Of a stretch of 64,000 nt of DNA, positions 31,718-40,532 are shown piece by piece. The DNA comes from Brettanomyces bruxellensis (taxonomy: Eukaryota > Ascomycota > Pichiomycetes > Pichiales > Pichiaceae). A program made the translations under genes and the position numbers. Numbering within the stretch: position 1 is the first letter of the stretch; every line of letters begins with the position of its first letter. The stretch lies in NCBI RefSeq assembly GCF_011074885.1, contig NC_054690.1, forward strand, positions 2,361,001 to 2,425,000, written 5' to 3'. The notes below the pieces were generated by a model, which ran no database searches, was not told where the DNA came from, and saw nothing but the letters and a program-made list of their open reading frames with translations.

Positions 31718-32674
31718 TTATGCATAAATTGTAGAAGAATCAACCTGCATAGTGGATTGCTGATGGTAGTCTGATGTCTGCTGCTGAAGATCTTCATGAA
31801 AATATGGATGTAGCAGTGCCCTTTTGGCGCTTATTCTGTTTGCTGGATCGTATGTCAACAATTGTTCTAACAGATCGATTCCATTTTTATCTAAAGACGG
31901 AACCACTTTTGAGAGATCCTGTTTTCTCCACTTAGGAAAAGTAGGTTTGAAATCGCTCAGATAAGTAACCTCCGGCCAAACCTCTTCTGTTGGTGTTCCC
32001 ATAATCTTGAAAATCTTGAAAATCTGATCAATTTCCGAATCGCCAGCAAACAATGGCTTCCTGTTGGTCATTTCTGCAAATATGCATCCTATCGACCACA
32101 TATCCACTCCAGTCGAGTATTGCTTTCCTCCTAATAGCACTTCTGGAGCTCTATACCAAAGAGTAACAACTTCGTGCGTGTATGCACGAAGAGGCACACC
32201 AAAAGCACGAGCCAATCCAAAATCTGCCACTTTTAAATTACCTTCTTTATCGATCAATAGGTTCTGAGGCTTCAGATCCCTATGTAAAACCCTGTGAGCA
32301 TGACAATGATATATTCCTTTAATCAGCTGTAACATAAATTTCTTTATCATTGCTGAATCCAATCCTTCTCCCTCTGGAATCGATTCCATGTATCTTTTTA
32401 AATCCATATCCAAATACTCGAACACCAAGTATATCTTATTCGAGTTAGAATGGACAATATCGTATAGACCAACAATATTGTCATCCTTCAACTCTTTTAA
32501 TAAGGAAATCTCTCGAATAGTTGTGGATGGGATTCCTTCATCCTCTGACTCTAAGCGAATTTTCTTTAGTGCAACTACACGATTGTTATGCCTTGTATCT
32601 ATCGCTTTATAAACCACACCGTAAGTACCTTCACCAATCTTCTCTAGCTTCTCGAAGTCATTTAATTCTCCCAT
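31718..32674 (-). CDS. CDC28: Cyclin-dependent kinase 1 (PSTTIRE variant)
   Basis: Master cell-cycle Ser/Thr kinase, active with cyclins. The 318 residues give a full kinase domain: glycine loop GEGTYGVV (Thr17/Tyr18 are the inhibitory sites), catalytic Lys37, [17 protein letters not shown] and activation segment [14 protein letters not shown] with the CAK-target Thr. The cyclin-binding helix reads PSTTIRE (49-55), where Cdk1 proteins have PSTAIRE. The Cdk1-specific context ([54 protein letters not shown]) leaves little doubt about identity. The C-terminus is about 20 residues longer and Gln/Ser-rich. A CTG codon at the conserved Leu of MLQL supports CTG=Leu. One MCB lies 182 bp upstream. Confidence 0.95.
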   Translation of the reverse strand: MGELNDFEKLEKIGEGTYGVVYKAIDTRHNNRVVALKKIRLESEDEGIPSTTIREISLLKELKDDNIVGLYDIVHSNSNKIYLVFEYLDMDLKRYMESIPEGEGLDSAMIKKFMLQLIKGIYHCHAHRVLHRDLKPQNLLIDKEGNLKVADFGLARAFGVPLRAYTHEVVTLWYRAPEVLLGGKQYSTGVDMWSIGCIFAEMTNRKPLFAGDSEIDQIFKIFKIMGTPTEEVWPEVTYLSDFKPTFPKWRKQDLSKVVPSLDKNGIDLLEQLLTYDPANRISAKRALLHPYFHEDLQQQTSDYHQQSTMQVDSSTIYA

Positions 32675-34273
32675 AGTCTAGTAAATTGATATGTGTATGC
32701 AAAGAGTGTTCGTCGAATTTTATTACACCTTCCTTTGCAAACTTTAAATTCAACAACTTGCCTGGTTTCTATACTTCAAAAATTAGCGTTAATAATATGA
32801 TGCATGGCAATTTTTCTAGCAAATATTTTGATGTTTTTGGAACAGATCAAACAGTACGCGTGCAGAATGTATCTATCTGCTTGTTAAAGTCAAAAGAAAA
32901 TAAACAAAAAAAAAAAAAAAAATAGAGGGGATGCATTAATCCAGTAAGGATAAATTTATGTATATCCAATTTCTAGTACAGAATTGTCGATAGTCGTCAC
33001 GTCTGCATAAACCTGCCCTGCCTTGTTTGTGCCCAAGCAAACCTCGCTCATAAGGATTAAAGGTATTTAAGCATGTTCATTTTACATTCTTACTTGGTTC
33101 TTTTGCTTTTATACGTTTCCTTTTTTTAGCCTTAAAAACGCTCAATACTAGTTATACCAAAGCTTAATGAAGTAATCGGCGTCACACTTACCAATTAACT
33201 AAAATATTACAACAAAAGTATATTTTGATAAATATCGGACCACATCCGTAAGTCAAAAGGACGGCTCCTGCAAATACGTCGATTTACGCTATTTCCACCG
33301 GCTTATATTCACCTTTCTAAAAGCTAAGTCAACTTATTTTTAAAAATTCCTTCTTATTATCATCCACATATTTTGATCAAGATTACAATTCTAGAAAGCA
33401 CGCTTTATGTAAAGTGTATCAAGAATGATTTACCCATTGATCGAAATTGTTTCTGGTAGCTTTTAATAAATTGTTTTACCATGTACCAATGATAGATGGT
33501 TGAATCAATTTTCCTACAGGAAAGGTTACTTTGATGTTGAACTTGGATTGTTGCTTTGCTCTTGTTTTGCTTAGCTTTACCCTCTTTGCTGTGTCACGTT
33601 TTAAATGCTCATGAGCGCTATTGCATACTATTGGTGTTTTTCTATACAAGATGGTGTATTAAGAGTAGTTTTTTATATTTGAAATTATTATTCTCCAAAC
33701 TGTAGTGAGCTTAATCGTATTTAGCATTTAGCATATGTCAAATGCATAGTAGTTCATTATGGTTTAACGTTTTGTGTATGTAAAATATTACTCATACTGT
33801 TCGATATACACTGTTATGTTGGCAATAAAGCATGGTATGCACTGTTCTGAATGATGAAGTTGTTGTGCTCTGTATAATGTACACTGTGTTGCACTATTCG
33901 GTAAAACACATTATTAATGTAAGCAAATGCATGTTTTACAAAACCAGAGATAGTTGGTTCTCATATTAAATTTCAAAATTATGATATCAACATGAGAACT
34001 GACAAGTTATATAGTTCAGTAAACACAAAAGAGAGTATCTCCACTTTATATATTTGTGGTTTTTTTTACATACTACTGTCATAACAATGGTATTCTCGGT
34101 ATTGAGAACCCGGTTATTCTGAGTTGTTTTTGTCTGTATATGAAAATAAACTGAATTTAGTTATGCACCAAGTCGGCAGTGAACAATTGTTTGAAGTGTC
34201 TAGCGTTTACCGCAGCGACATCTTATTTCATTTAAATATAAGTTTTGTCTCTTGACATAATAGCTTTAGCCCC
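32675..34273. other. Long non-coding gap between CDC28 and IFA38
   Basis: 1.6 kb, very AT-rich, without a supported gene, tRNA box A/B pair or clear repeat. It holds the CDC28 promoter on its left and the IFA38 3' end on its right. A sequence at 34077 shares a few bases with the start of the 197-bp LTR at 38102, too weakly to call. Confidence 0.55.
32856..32861. promoter_or_regulatory. MCB box upstream of CDC28
   Basis: A single ACGCGT 182 bp before the CDC28 start. It matches the MBF consensus, but a single hexamer can occur by chance. Confidence 0.35.
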
Positions 34274-35409
34274 TCAATCTTGCTTATGTTGCTCGTTTGC
34301 CTTCTGAGCAGCAATTCTCTTGGCCTTTCTAAGTGCTCTTACTCTAATTGACTTATGCATCTTGCAGTTCAGCGAGTTTGCAAACTTAGAAAAAACACCA
34401 ACCGTATTTGCAACAACCCAGTGCATCAAAGCATGTGAAGGGTAAGGAGTAACCGTAGCGAATCTCTCCTGAGCACCGACTCTTCTTCCAATATTTCTCA
34501 AAGTTGAGGCCACAAATTGTTTTGGACTTGGCACGGTAGCAGAGGTGCGCCTAACTTTTGACATTTTGGATGCCACTAAATATGATAGAACACATTCTAC
34601 ATCAATGTTTTTCTCTGCAAGCTCACCTGCCAAAGCAGCCGACCAACCCTGGAGAAAGAATTTCGAACCGGTATATGTAGCAAGTAAAGGTGATGGAAAG
34701 AGGCCTGCAAAAGAGCTCATGTTAATAATAAGACCCTTCGTTCCTTTCTGGGCTGCAATTGTTGCCAAAATTACTGGGGTAACTGCCCTAGTAATCTTAA
34801 GTGTGGCAAAGTCGTTGATAGTCATAATATCATTCATCTCCTTTTCATCGGTATCCAAAAATGGAACTGGCATCGAATGTGAGCGTCCGACATTATTCAC
34901 CAAAATTGTGATAGATAATCCCTTTGTAGCTTCTTTCATCTTCTCGTAGTTTTCTGGTATATCCTTTGAAGCGTCAAAGGCCACAACCCTGGTCTCAACC
35001 GAATATGTTGCCTCTATCTCCTTAGCAACTTCCTCCAATCTTGCCTGGGTTCTTGCCATTAAAATAACGTTGAATCCTTTTTTTGCAAGTTGAAAAGCAT
35101 ATTCCTTTCCAATTCCATCGGAAGCGCCCGTAACAACTGCCCAATTGCCCTGCTTTGCACCATATTTAACAAACTGTAATTATAATGTTAGTATGATAAC
35201 GCAACATTCGACATAACAAATAAAATCATCTCCATTTCTTGTATTATACATACGTTGACAGGTGGAAGAATATACAAGTCAAAGATCATAGAAGCAAAGC
35301 TCAATGTAATTGACGTGAGCTTGAAAAAGCCCACGGCGAGAGCCAAATACAGAATGCCAGAAACGAGAGCACTTTGTTGGCCTGTAAGTGCTGAAAAAAT
35401 GCACGACAT
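34274..35409 (-). CDS. IFA38: Very-long-chain 3-oxoacyl-CoA reductase (one intron)
   Basis: ER enzyme that reduces 3-ketoacyl-CoA in the fatty-acid elongation cycle. Exon 1 is 35254-35409 (52 codons, phase 0) and exon 2 is 34274-35173. The 80-nt intron has donor GTATGT, branch site TACTAAC (complement of 35187-35193) and acceptor ACAG. The joined protein has 351 residues, against 347 in S. cerevisiae. Exon 1 gives a hydrophobic anchor ending LYILPPVN. Exon 2 opens with FVKYGAKQG and then the NAD(P) motif TGASDGIGKE, followed by NNVG, Ser, and the YTGSK catalytic pair. The start at 35409 was chosen because it reproduces the usual N-terminal length. The end HKQD has a Lys at -3, compatible with ER retrieval. 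Confidence 0.95.
35174..35253 (-). other. Spliceosomal intron of IFA38
   Basis: 80 nt. On the minus strand it reads GTATGT at the donor, TACTAAC 14 bases before the acceptor, and TTACAG at the end. Joining removes the in-frame extension of exon 1 and restores the conserved PPVN-FVKYGAK junction. Confidence 0.93.
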
Positions 35410-35856
35410 TGTTTCGTTACTTTGTCCTTGCTTGTCCGGTGATTTGTACTTAAAGTGGGGAAGTTTAGAAAAATATATTGTTGTCAGTCCTGAGAAGGCC
35501 AAGTTTCACATTTTCAAAGAGAAAAGTGGTCAAAATGTTACGTTTCCGTTTTTTTTTTCAACGATATTTTTTGTTGATTTTGGTATTTTCTCCCGCGGCC
35601 AAAGCAAGAGGCGAGACAGTCCATATCCCCACTTTTTCACGTATACTTGGTACAGACTAACTGAAAACTGGAAGCTCTTTATTGGTCATACTTCTCCAAT
35701 CATTAACAAAATTACATCCCTTTTTAAAATTACATAGTTCCAACTAAAATGAAATACGATCAGCTGATTTCCACTTTTTTTCTTGACTTAACACCCAGAA
35801 TCAGTAGCATAAACCAAGTATTAGTATCTCTGTATTCTTAGGTACTTCCTAAGCTA
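35410..35856. other. IFA38 upstream region
   Basis: 447 bp between the IFA38 start and the LGE1-like stop, with T-runs near 35548-35557. No gene recognised. Confidence 0.6.
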
Positions 35857-36567
35857 TCACGCTAAATCAAAAGCTTCAAGTCTCTCCTCCATCAACTGAC
35901 ATTTCAAATTCTCACTTTGTGCAAACCGGTTGTACTTTTCGACTTCGGTCTCCGCAATTATCTTTCTTGATGATTCCTTCTGTAATGATTTATTTATGCT
36001 TTCGAGTCTTTCAAATAATCTGGAAATATCTTTTCTCATTTCCCCCTTCAAATTGAGCCTGGTGACCCAATGATTTTCGTTTGAGCCCCTGATGGATGTT
36101 TTATTTCCAACCGCTTCCTTCATTGGCGCACCCTTCCTATAATTGTCATTAAACCCCTTCATCCCACGCTGTCCATATGATGGTCTGTAATATCCTCCAC
36201 GTCTTGTGTAAGAATTTCTCTGTTGTGAAATGTATGGCCTTATTCCGGACTGGGCTTCATCGCCCTTCTCCTGCCTTTCACCCCTATCTTTAAAATCATA
36301 ACGATCATAGTTTCCACTTCTCCAAGAACGTCTATCACCAAATGCTGGAACTCCTTTCTCTCTATCCTGATCGTTCATTTTTCCCCCTTCCCAGTTATCA
36401 TCTCTATAGCCTGTTAAGTTTTCTGAACTACCGTCTCGTGAACCTCTTACTGTAGGATATGTCGAGTATGATCTGTCGAATTCCTGCCTTCTATTGTCCC
36501 TGTAATCTTCACGACCACGTCCACCTCTACCTCTTTCTCTCCATCTATTTGGATATCGTTCGCTCAT
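35857..36567 (-). CDS. LGE1: Lge1-like protein (Bre1 cofactor for H2B ubiquitylation)
   Basis: 236 residues in two parts. Residues 1-155 are Arg/Gly/Tyr/Asp-rich and low in hydrophobics (MSERYPNRWRERGRGGRGRE at the start), as in proteins that phase-separate. Residues about 165-236 form a helical, coiled-coil-like segment starting NHWVTRLNLKGEMRKDISRL. This is the layout of Lge1, whose sticky N-terminus forms condensates and whose C-terminal coiled coil binds the E3 ligase Bre1 for H2B mono-ubiquitylation in the nucleus. The assignment rests on architecture and the C-terminal pattern, since the N-terminal composition alone would fit many RGG proteins. Confidence 0.72.
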   Translation of the reverse strand: MSERYPNRWRERGRGGRGREDYRDNRRQEFDRSYSTYPTVRGSRDGSSENLTGYRDDNWEGGKMNDQDREKGVPAFGDRRSWRSGNYDRYDFKDRGERQEKGDEAQSGIRPYISQQRNSYTRRGGYYRPSYGQRGMKGFNDNYRKGAPMKEAVGNKTSIRGSNENHWVTRLNLKGEMRKDISRLFERLESINKSLQKESSRKIIAETEVEKYNRFAQSENLKCQLMEERLEAFDLA

Positions 36568-37291
36568 TAAACTAATGCAAAAATAATTATAGCAAGAATT
36601 AAACTGTTTATTACAATAAAACCTAAAAGTAAGTAGAATGGTATGTAAGCCAAGAAAAAAAAGTTTAAAAACTTTTTGTGCTCGAAGACTAATACAAAAT
36701 AAATTTCCTCCTTGGTAATTCTCTGTTTAGTCTCTAAGGATTTAGAATTTCTCCCCAAATGTCTGTGCCTGTTCCTAATTTCAATTTAAATTGTGCTAGT
36801 CTTTTTTATATGCACACTTCGTAGCCTTATAATTGTAATTAGCTAATGTACTCATTGATATACTGTATTCAACTATAAGTGTACGCACTTGAAATAACAA
36901 ATTGCAACCACTAAATTAATTATGCTTTTTTTCCAAAAGTCTTAGTCAGCCAGTTGAGTATTTTAGTTATTGAAATGCTGTGGAAAGAAAATAAATACAA
37001 AGAATGGAAAAGTAACAAAAATAAAAAATGAAAAATTAAAGTTCTTAAAGAGCTAGTTATCTTTGTACGTCGAGGATTTCAGAAATAAAGAAGCATCTAA
37101 AAGCAATTTAGAGTAATAAGAAAGTTATGGTTTAGTATATGCTGTTGCGTAGTTATAATTATGTTATTGACTACTTTATGATAAATTGTTGCAAGCAGTT
37201 AATTGAATTCTTTAAGGTTATAGAAAGAAAAGGTACAAGTAAAGAAGTAAGAATTTAAGGGAAAATAACAGAAAGATGAATGCTAAAATGA
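36568..37291. other. LGE1 upstream region
   Basis: 724 bp of AT-rich sequence between the LGE1-like start and the first LTR relic. An open minus-strand frame directly at 36567-36758 is not supported as a gene. Confidence 0.55.
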
Positions 37292-37370
37292 TATCGGAAC
37301 CCATGGGTCATAATAATGTGTTCTATGTTGATAGCTCCTGTAGGTTCAATTGGTATTTGATTTATAATAT
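37292..37370 (+). repeat. Degenerate LTR fragment, same family as the full-length element
   Basis: About 79 bp that align without obvious gaps to the first 79 bp of the long LTRs. It starts TATCGGAACC where those have TGTCGGAACC and ends GGTATTTGATTTATAATAT, with roughly three quarters of bases equal. Similarity stops abruptly at 37370. Confidence 0.75.
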
Positions 37371-37408
37371 TGTCGGACATATGAGAATATTACCTAGTAT
37401 TAGGTAAT
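37371..37408 (+). repeat. Possible second LTR start abutting the relic
   Basis: Right where the relic ends, TGTCGGACATATGAG begins. It resembles the LTR terminus TGTCGGAACCTATGAG with a deletion. It is followed by an inverted repeat at 37389-37408 (8-bp arms, 4-base loop). The far end of this element was not found, so the call is weak. Confidence 0.3.
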
Positions 37409-37596
37409 CTATTATTGTATGTCATTAGATTTATTTGTTTTGAGATTTGAACTTATTCTAAAATAACGAAGATTTAGAACAATATCTATTAGAGACAATC
37501 CTGGATAAAATGCCACTGTGTCTGTTAGGGAATCAGCAGAAAAAATAATTATGCGCGATCATAATTCTGTTTCTGAGAATTAAAATATTTTTTTTT

Positions 37597-38357
37597 TGTC
37601 AGAGTATATAAATCCCGTGTGACATTTGTATCTGCTTAATTGCTCACATATCTCTGTGCCGTAGCACTACCGAGCGCGCAGATGCCCAAGGTTATGAACG
37701 AGATTGGCCATATAGTTCGGATATAGAAAAGACTTCTGTTGCATAGAATGACCCCCATAACAAAATAGGGTCCTTATGAACACGTTTGTAATCCAGCGAG
37801 AACCCGAAGGTTACTCTTGGTCTCAGCTGAAGGTTGACTTCAAGATGAATTTCCTTATATGAATATGTATTGCAAATTACACAATAAAGTCGTCGTCCCT
37901 TCTAAGAGACACATAGTATATAAGGAAAAAGTAGTACATACATATAAGAGATATTTTTCCGCAGAAGTGGAATAGGTCATTCTCAGCCGAAAGTAGATTA
38001 GGGAGAAATTTATTTCACAGGAAAAATTTCCCCGCGAATTATTTCTCATATCTGTCTGAACATTAATTTGATTCACATATTATAAATCAAATACCAGTTG
38101 ATGTCAAAACAATGTAGCTCTCGAACAATGGAGTTCAAGTAAGTGAAGATGGTATTGTTATATCATCTGATCAATACGAGAACCACATCTATATAAAGTG
38201 AAGATATTCCCTTTTGTCTATCATTATACATACTATCTATTACATACTACAATAAATATCGAAACAATATATAAATCTCGGTAACACTAACTTTAACAGT
38301 TGAACCTTTACGCGTTATTAACATATCAAACATTATTATAACTCATAGGTTCCGACA
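37597..38357 (-). repeat. Solo LTR of the Ty1/copia family, inverted and interrupted
   Basis: On the minus strand this is a complete 559-bp LTR (TGTCGGAA...CTCTGACA) once the 197-bp inserted element and one copy of its 5-bp duplication are removed. It is flanked by a TTTTT duplication (37592-37596 and 38358-38362). It differs from the 5' LTR of the full-length element at about six positions in the first 270 bp compared, so it is older than that insertion. No internal region remains, as expected after LTR-LTR recombination. Confidence 0.92.
38102..38298 (+). mobile_element. 197-bp solo LTR of a different family nested in the solo LTR
   Basis: Starts TGTCAAAAC and ends TTTAACA. It is flanked by GTTGA at 38097-38101 and 38299-38303, which is a 5-bp target duplication, and removing one copy plus the insert rejoins the host LTR exactly. 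TG...CA ends, a TATATAAAG box at 38190-38198 and an AATAAA-like signal at 38251 in this order give an LTR layout on the plus strand. It has no similarity to the 560-bp LTRs. The family is unknown to me. Confidence 0.85.
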
Positions 38358-38362
38358 TTTTT

Positions 38363-38671
38363 ATATTATGTATGATTACCTCACTTTATTTTCCTTTTTA
38401 TTTTTACTTTACTTTACCTCTTTTTATATAACTTGTTTCTTCTACAAAGGGACGAGACCCGATAGCCTATTTTGCAATACAACTAGTTTGACTCCACTTT
38501 GATGGTAACAGAGTAAAGAAAGTAAATTCATTTTCTTCTATGGTGACACATACACAATTGTTAGAATGTTAAAGGCATTAACATTATCACACAGACCACT
38601 TGGTACATTTATATCCACCCACTTAGGTAACCGACCTTACAATTGTCTGAATTTCCCCGACTACTAGGTTC
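38363..38671. other. Spacer between solo LTR and full-length element
   Basis: 309 bp, no gene. It contains TGGTAACAGAGT near 38503, which looks like a copia-type primer site, but no LTR end abuts it. Confidence 0.5.
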
Positions 38672-38676
38672 TTATT

Positions 38677-39236
38677 TGTCGGAACCTATGAGTTATAATA
38701 ATGTTTCATATGTTAATAACGCATAAAGGTTCAACTGGTATTTGATTTATAATATGTGAATCAAATTAATGTTCAGACAGATAGAAGAAATAATTCGCGG
38801 GGAAATTTTTCCTGTGAAATAAATTTCTCCCTAATCTACTTTCGGCTGAGAATGACCTATTCCACTTCTGCGGAAAAATATCTCTTATATGTATGTACTA
38901 CTTTTTTCCTTATATACTATGTGTCTCTTAGAAGAGACGACGACTTTATTGTGTAATTTGCAATACATATTCATATAAGGAAATCCATCTTGAAGTGAAC
39001 CTTCAGCTGAAACCAAGAGTAACCTTCGGGTTCTCGCTGGATTACAAACGTGTTCGTAAGGACCCTATTTTGTTATGGGGGTCATTCTATGCAACAGAAG
39101 TCTTTTCTATATCCGAACTATATGGCCAATCCCGTTCATAACCTTGGGCATCTGCGCGCTCGGTAGTGCTACGGCACAGAGATATGTGAGCAATTAAGTA
39201 GATACAAATGTCACACGGGATTTATATACTCTGACA
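38677..39236 (+). repeat. 5' LTR (560 bp)
   Basis: TGTCGG...CTGACA. It differs from the 3' LTR by one T in a T-run and two or three substitutions. A 66-codon frame starts in it at 38756, and the extra T shortens it relative to the other copies. Confidence 0.95.
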
Positions 39237-39256
39237 TGGCGTCACAGACAGGATAC
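39237..39256 (+). promoter_or_regulatory. Candidate primer-binding site
   Basis: TGGCGTCACAGACAGGATAC directly follows the 5' LTR, and TGG is complementary to the CCA end of a tRNA. The primer tRNA was not identified, and it is not the TGGTAGCGCC used by S. cerevisiae Ty1. Confidence 0.5.
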
Positions 39257-39570
39257 TCAGTTTTGCATAAGAATTGTGGTTCGCGACACTATTAGTTTTT
39301 CAAATACTCTTTCATTTCGGATCGGCGAGAATTAACCCTTTCCAGGGAATTTTCACTAACAAATTTTTCATACGGTTTTATTGCACCGTGTGGGAAAATT
39401 TCTCATTGGTCAATTTAGGTCGACAGAGGATTTTTCTTAGTTGCATAATACTTTTGTGCTACCTAGGATTAAGATCTAGCCTAATACCTCTAAAATTCAC
39501 AGATTTACAATTGCAAAATCTTCTCAACTACTTGCAAATATTATCAGGCACTACTGTTCAATTTACCAAC

Positions 39571-40512
39571 ATGTACTCAGCTTCCAATTCAACCGAATCT
39601 TCTCAATCATCAGAACTTCTTCGTAGCCTTGTTAGGGCTATAACCAATACTAATGAAACTTTGAAGTTGAATTCATCAGGATCTCGCTGTTAAGCGTCTT
39701 GACCCTGAGAAAATCAGAAAAGACGGTTAAGGAAAGTGTTGTCCCTGCTATTCATTTTTTGCGGGACGAAGATGGACAATGTAGTCCTATGGTGTTCATT
39801 CGCTACTTAAGTGAGCTTTAGAAGTGCTCTAAAGGACTATGGTTATGAGCAGGTCTGTGCTAACTTTGCAGAACAGAAATATGACTCCGTCTCTGACGAA
39901 GAGGAGTTATTCCACGAACGAGACTTTGAAACAAACAAACGATGGCTCTGTTTATGTTATGTTGAGAGATTACTATAGGAAATCTCACGGCAAGTATCCA
40001 TCCGCAGCAAAGATGTTGAATCTTTTACGTGACCGAGACACTCGACTATTAAGCATAGCAAGCAGTCTTATCTTAAGGCCCTTGCAAAACTTCGGTATGA
40101 AGATTATATCAAACCCTTTTTGGACTACTTTAATCTAATCGATGACTTTATTAATGCTATTTAAGAGCGACGGTTACAAAAGTCGATGATGATGATATCC
40201 TAGAGGCATTGAAACCAGGTGTTGTTAAGTTGTGCGAGAACGATCGAAACGAACTCAATCAAGTTACTACACTAACTGAATTTAAGGAGTGGATCATTAA
40301 GGAGGTCAAGATCCAACGTGTCCCTAACAGGGAGGAGGTTCAGATCCCAAAATACTTATTGAAGGGTCTTTACCATTCTCAGACCGACTCTAGCGGCAAC
40401 ACACAACAAACAAAAGCAATATTCTTCGAAGCACGGTCAATCTAAAGGGCAGAGTCAATCGAAGAAGGACTCACCCGAGAAGAAAAATGTTCACAACTTC
40501 AAACTTGAATAA
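39571..40512 (+). pseudogene. gag remains of the Ty1/copia element
   Basis: The first frame opens at ATG 39571 with a Ser/Asn-rich start (MYSASNSTESSQSSELL) and stops at 39693. Gag-like hydrophilic sequence then continues in other frames. The longest late piece is 40209-40445 (KPGVVKLCENDRNELNQV onward), and there are at least three shifts or stops before that. No CCHC zinc knuckle was seen, as in Ty1 Gag. Capsid function is therefore not expected from this copy. The upstream frame beginning at 39274 is probably chance. Confidence 0.75.
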
Positions 40513-40532
40513 TCACAACGTCATATCTGATC

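Noticed and set aside
33848..34001. ATGATGA ... CTGA as a possible C/D snoRNA
   Set aside because: The spacing is too large and no flanking stem or guide was seen.
34077..34270. TGTCATAACAATGG... resembling the start of the 197-bp LTR
   Set aside because: Only about 20 bases show similarity; no matching end and no target duplication was found.
38500..38515. TGGTAACAGAGT resembling a copia primer-binding site
   Set aside because: It does not follow an LTR end, so it is probably chance.
38756..38956. A frame starting MNQINVQT found in all three long LTRs (also 45108-45329 and, on the minus strand, 37855-38076)
   Set aside because: It recurs because the LTR itself recurs. The 5' LTR copy is cut by a one-base insertion, and nothing in it resembles a known protein.
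39274..39693. 139-codon frame just after the 5' LTR
   Set aside because: Its first 100 codons overlap the untranslated leader and have hydrophobic, non-Gag character; only the part from 39571 looks like Gag.
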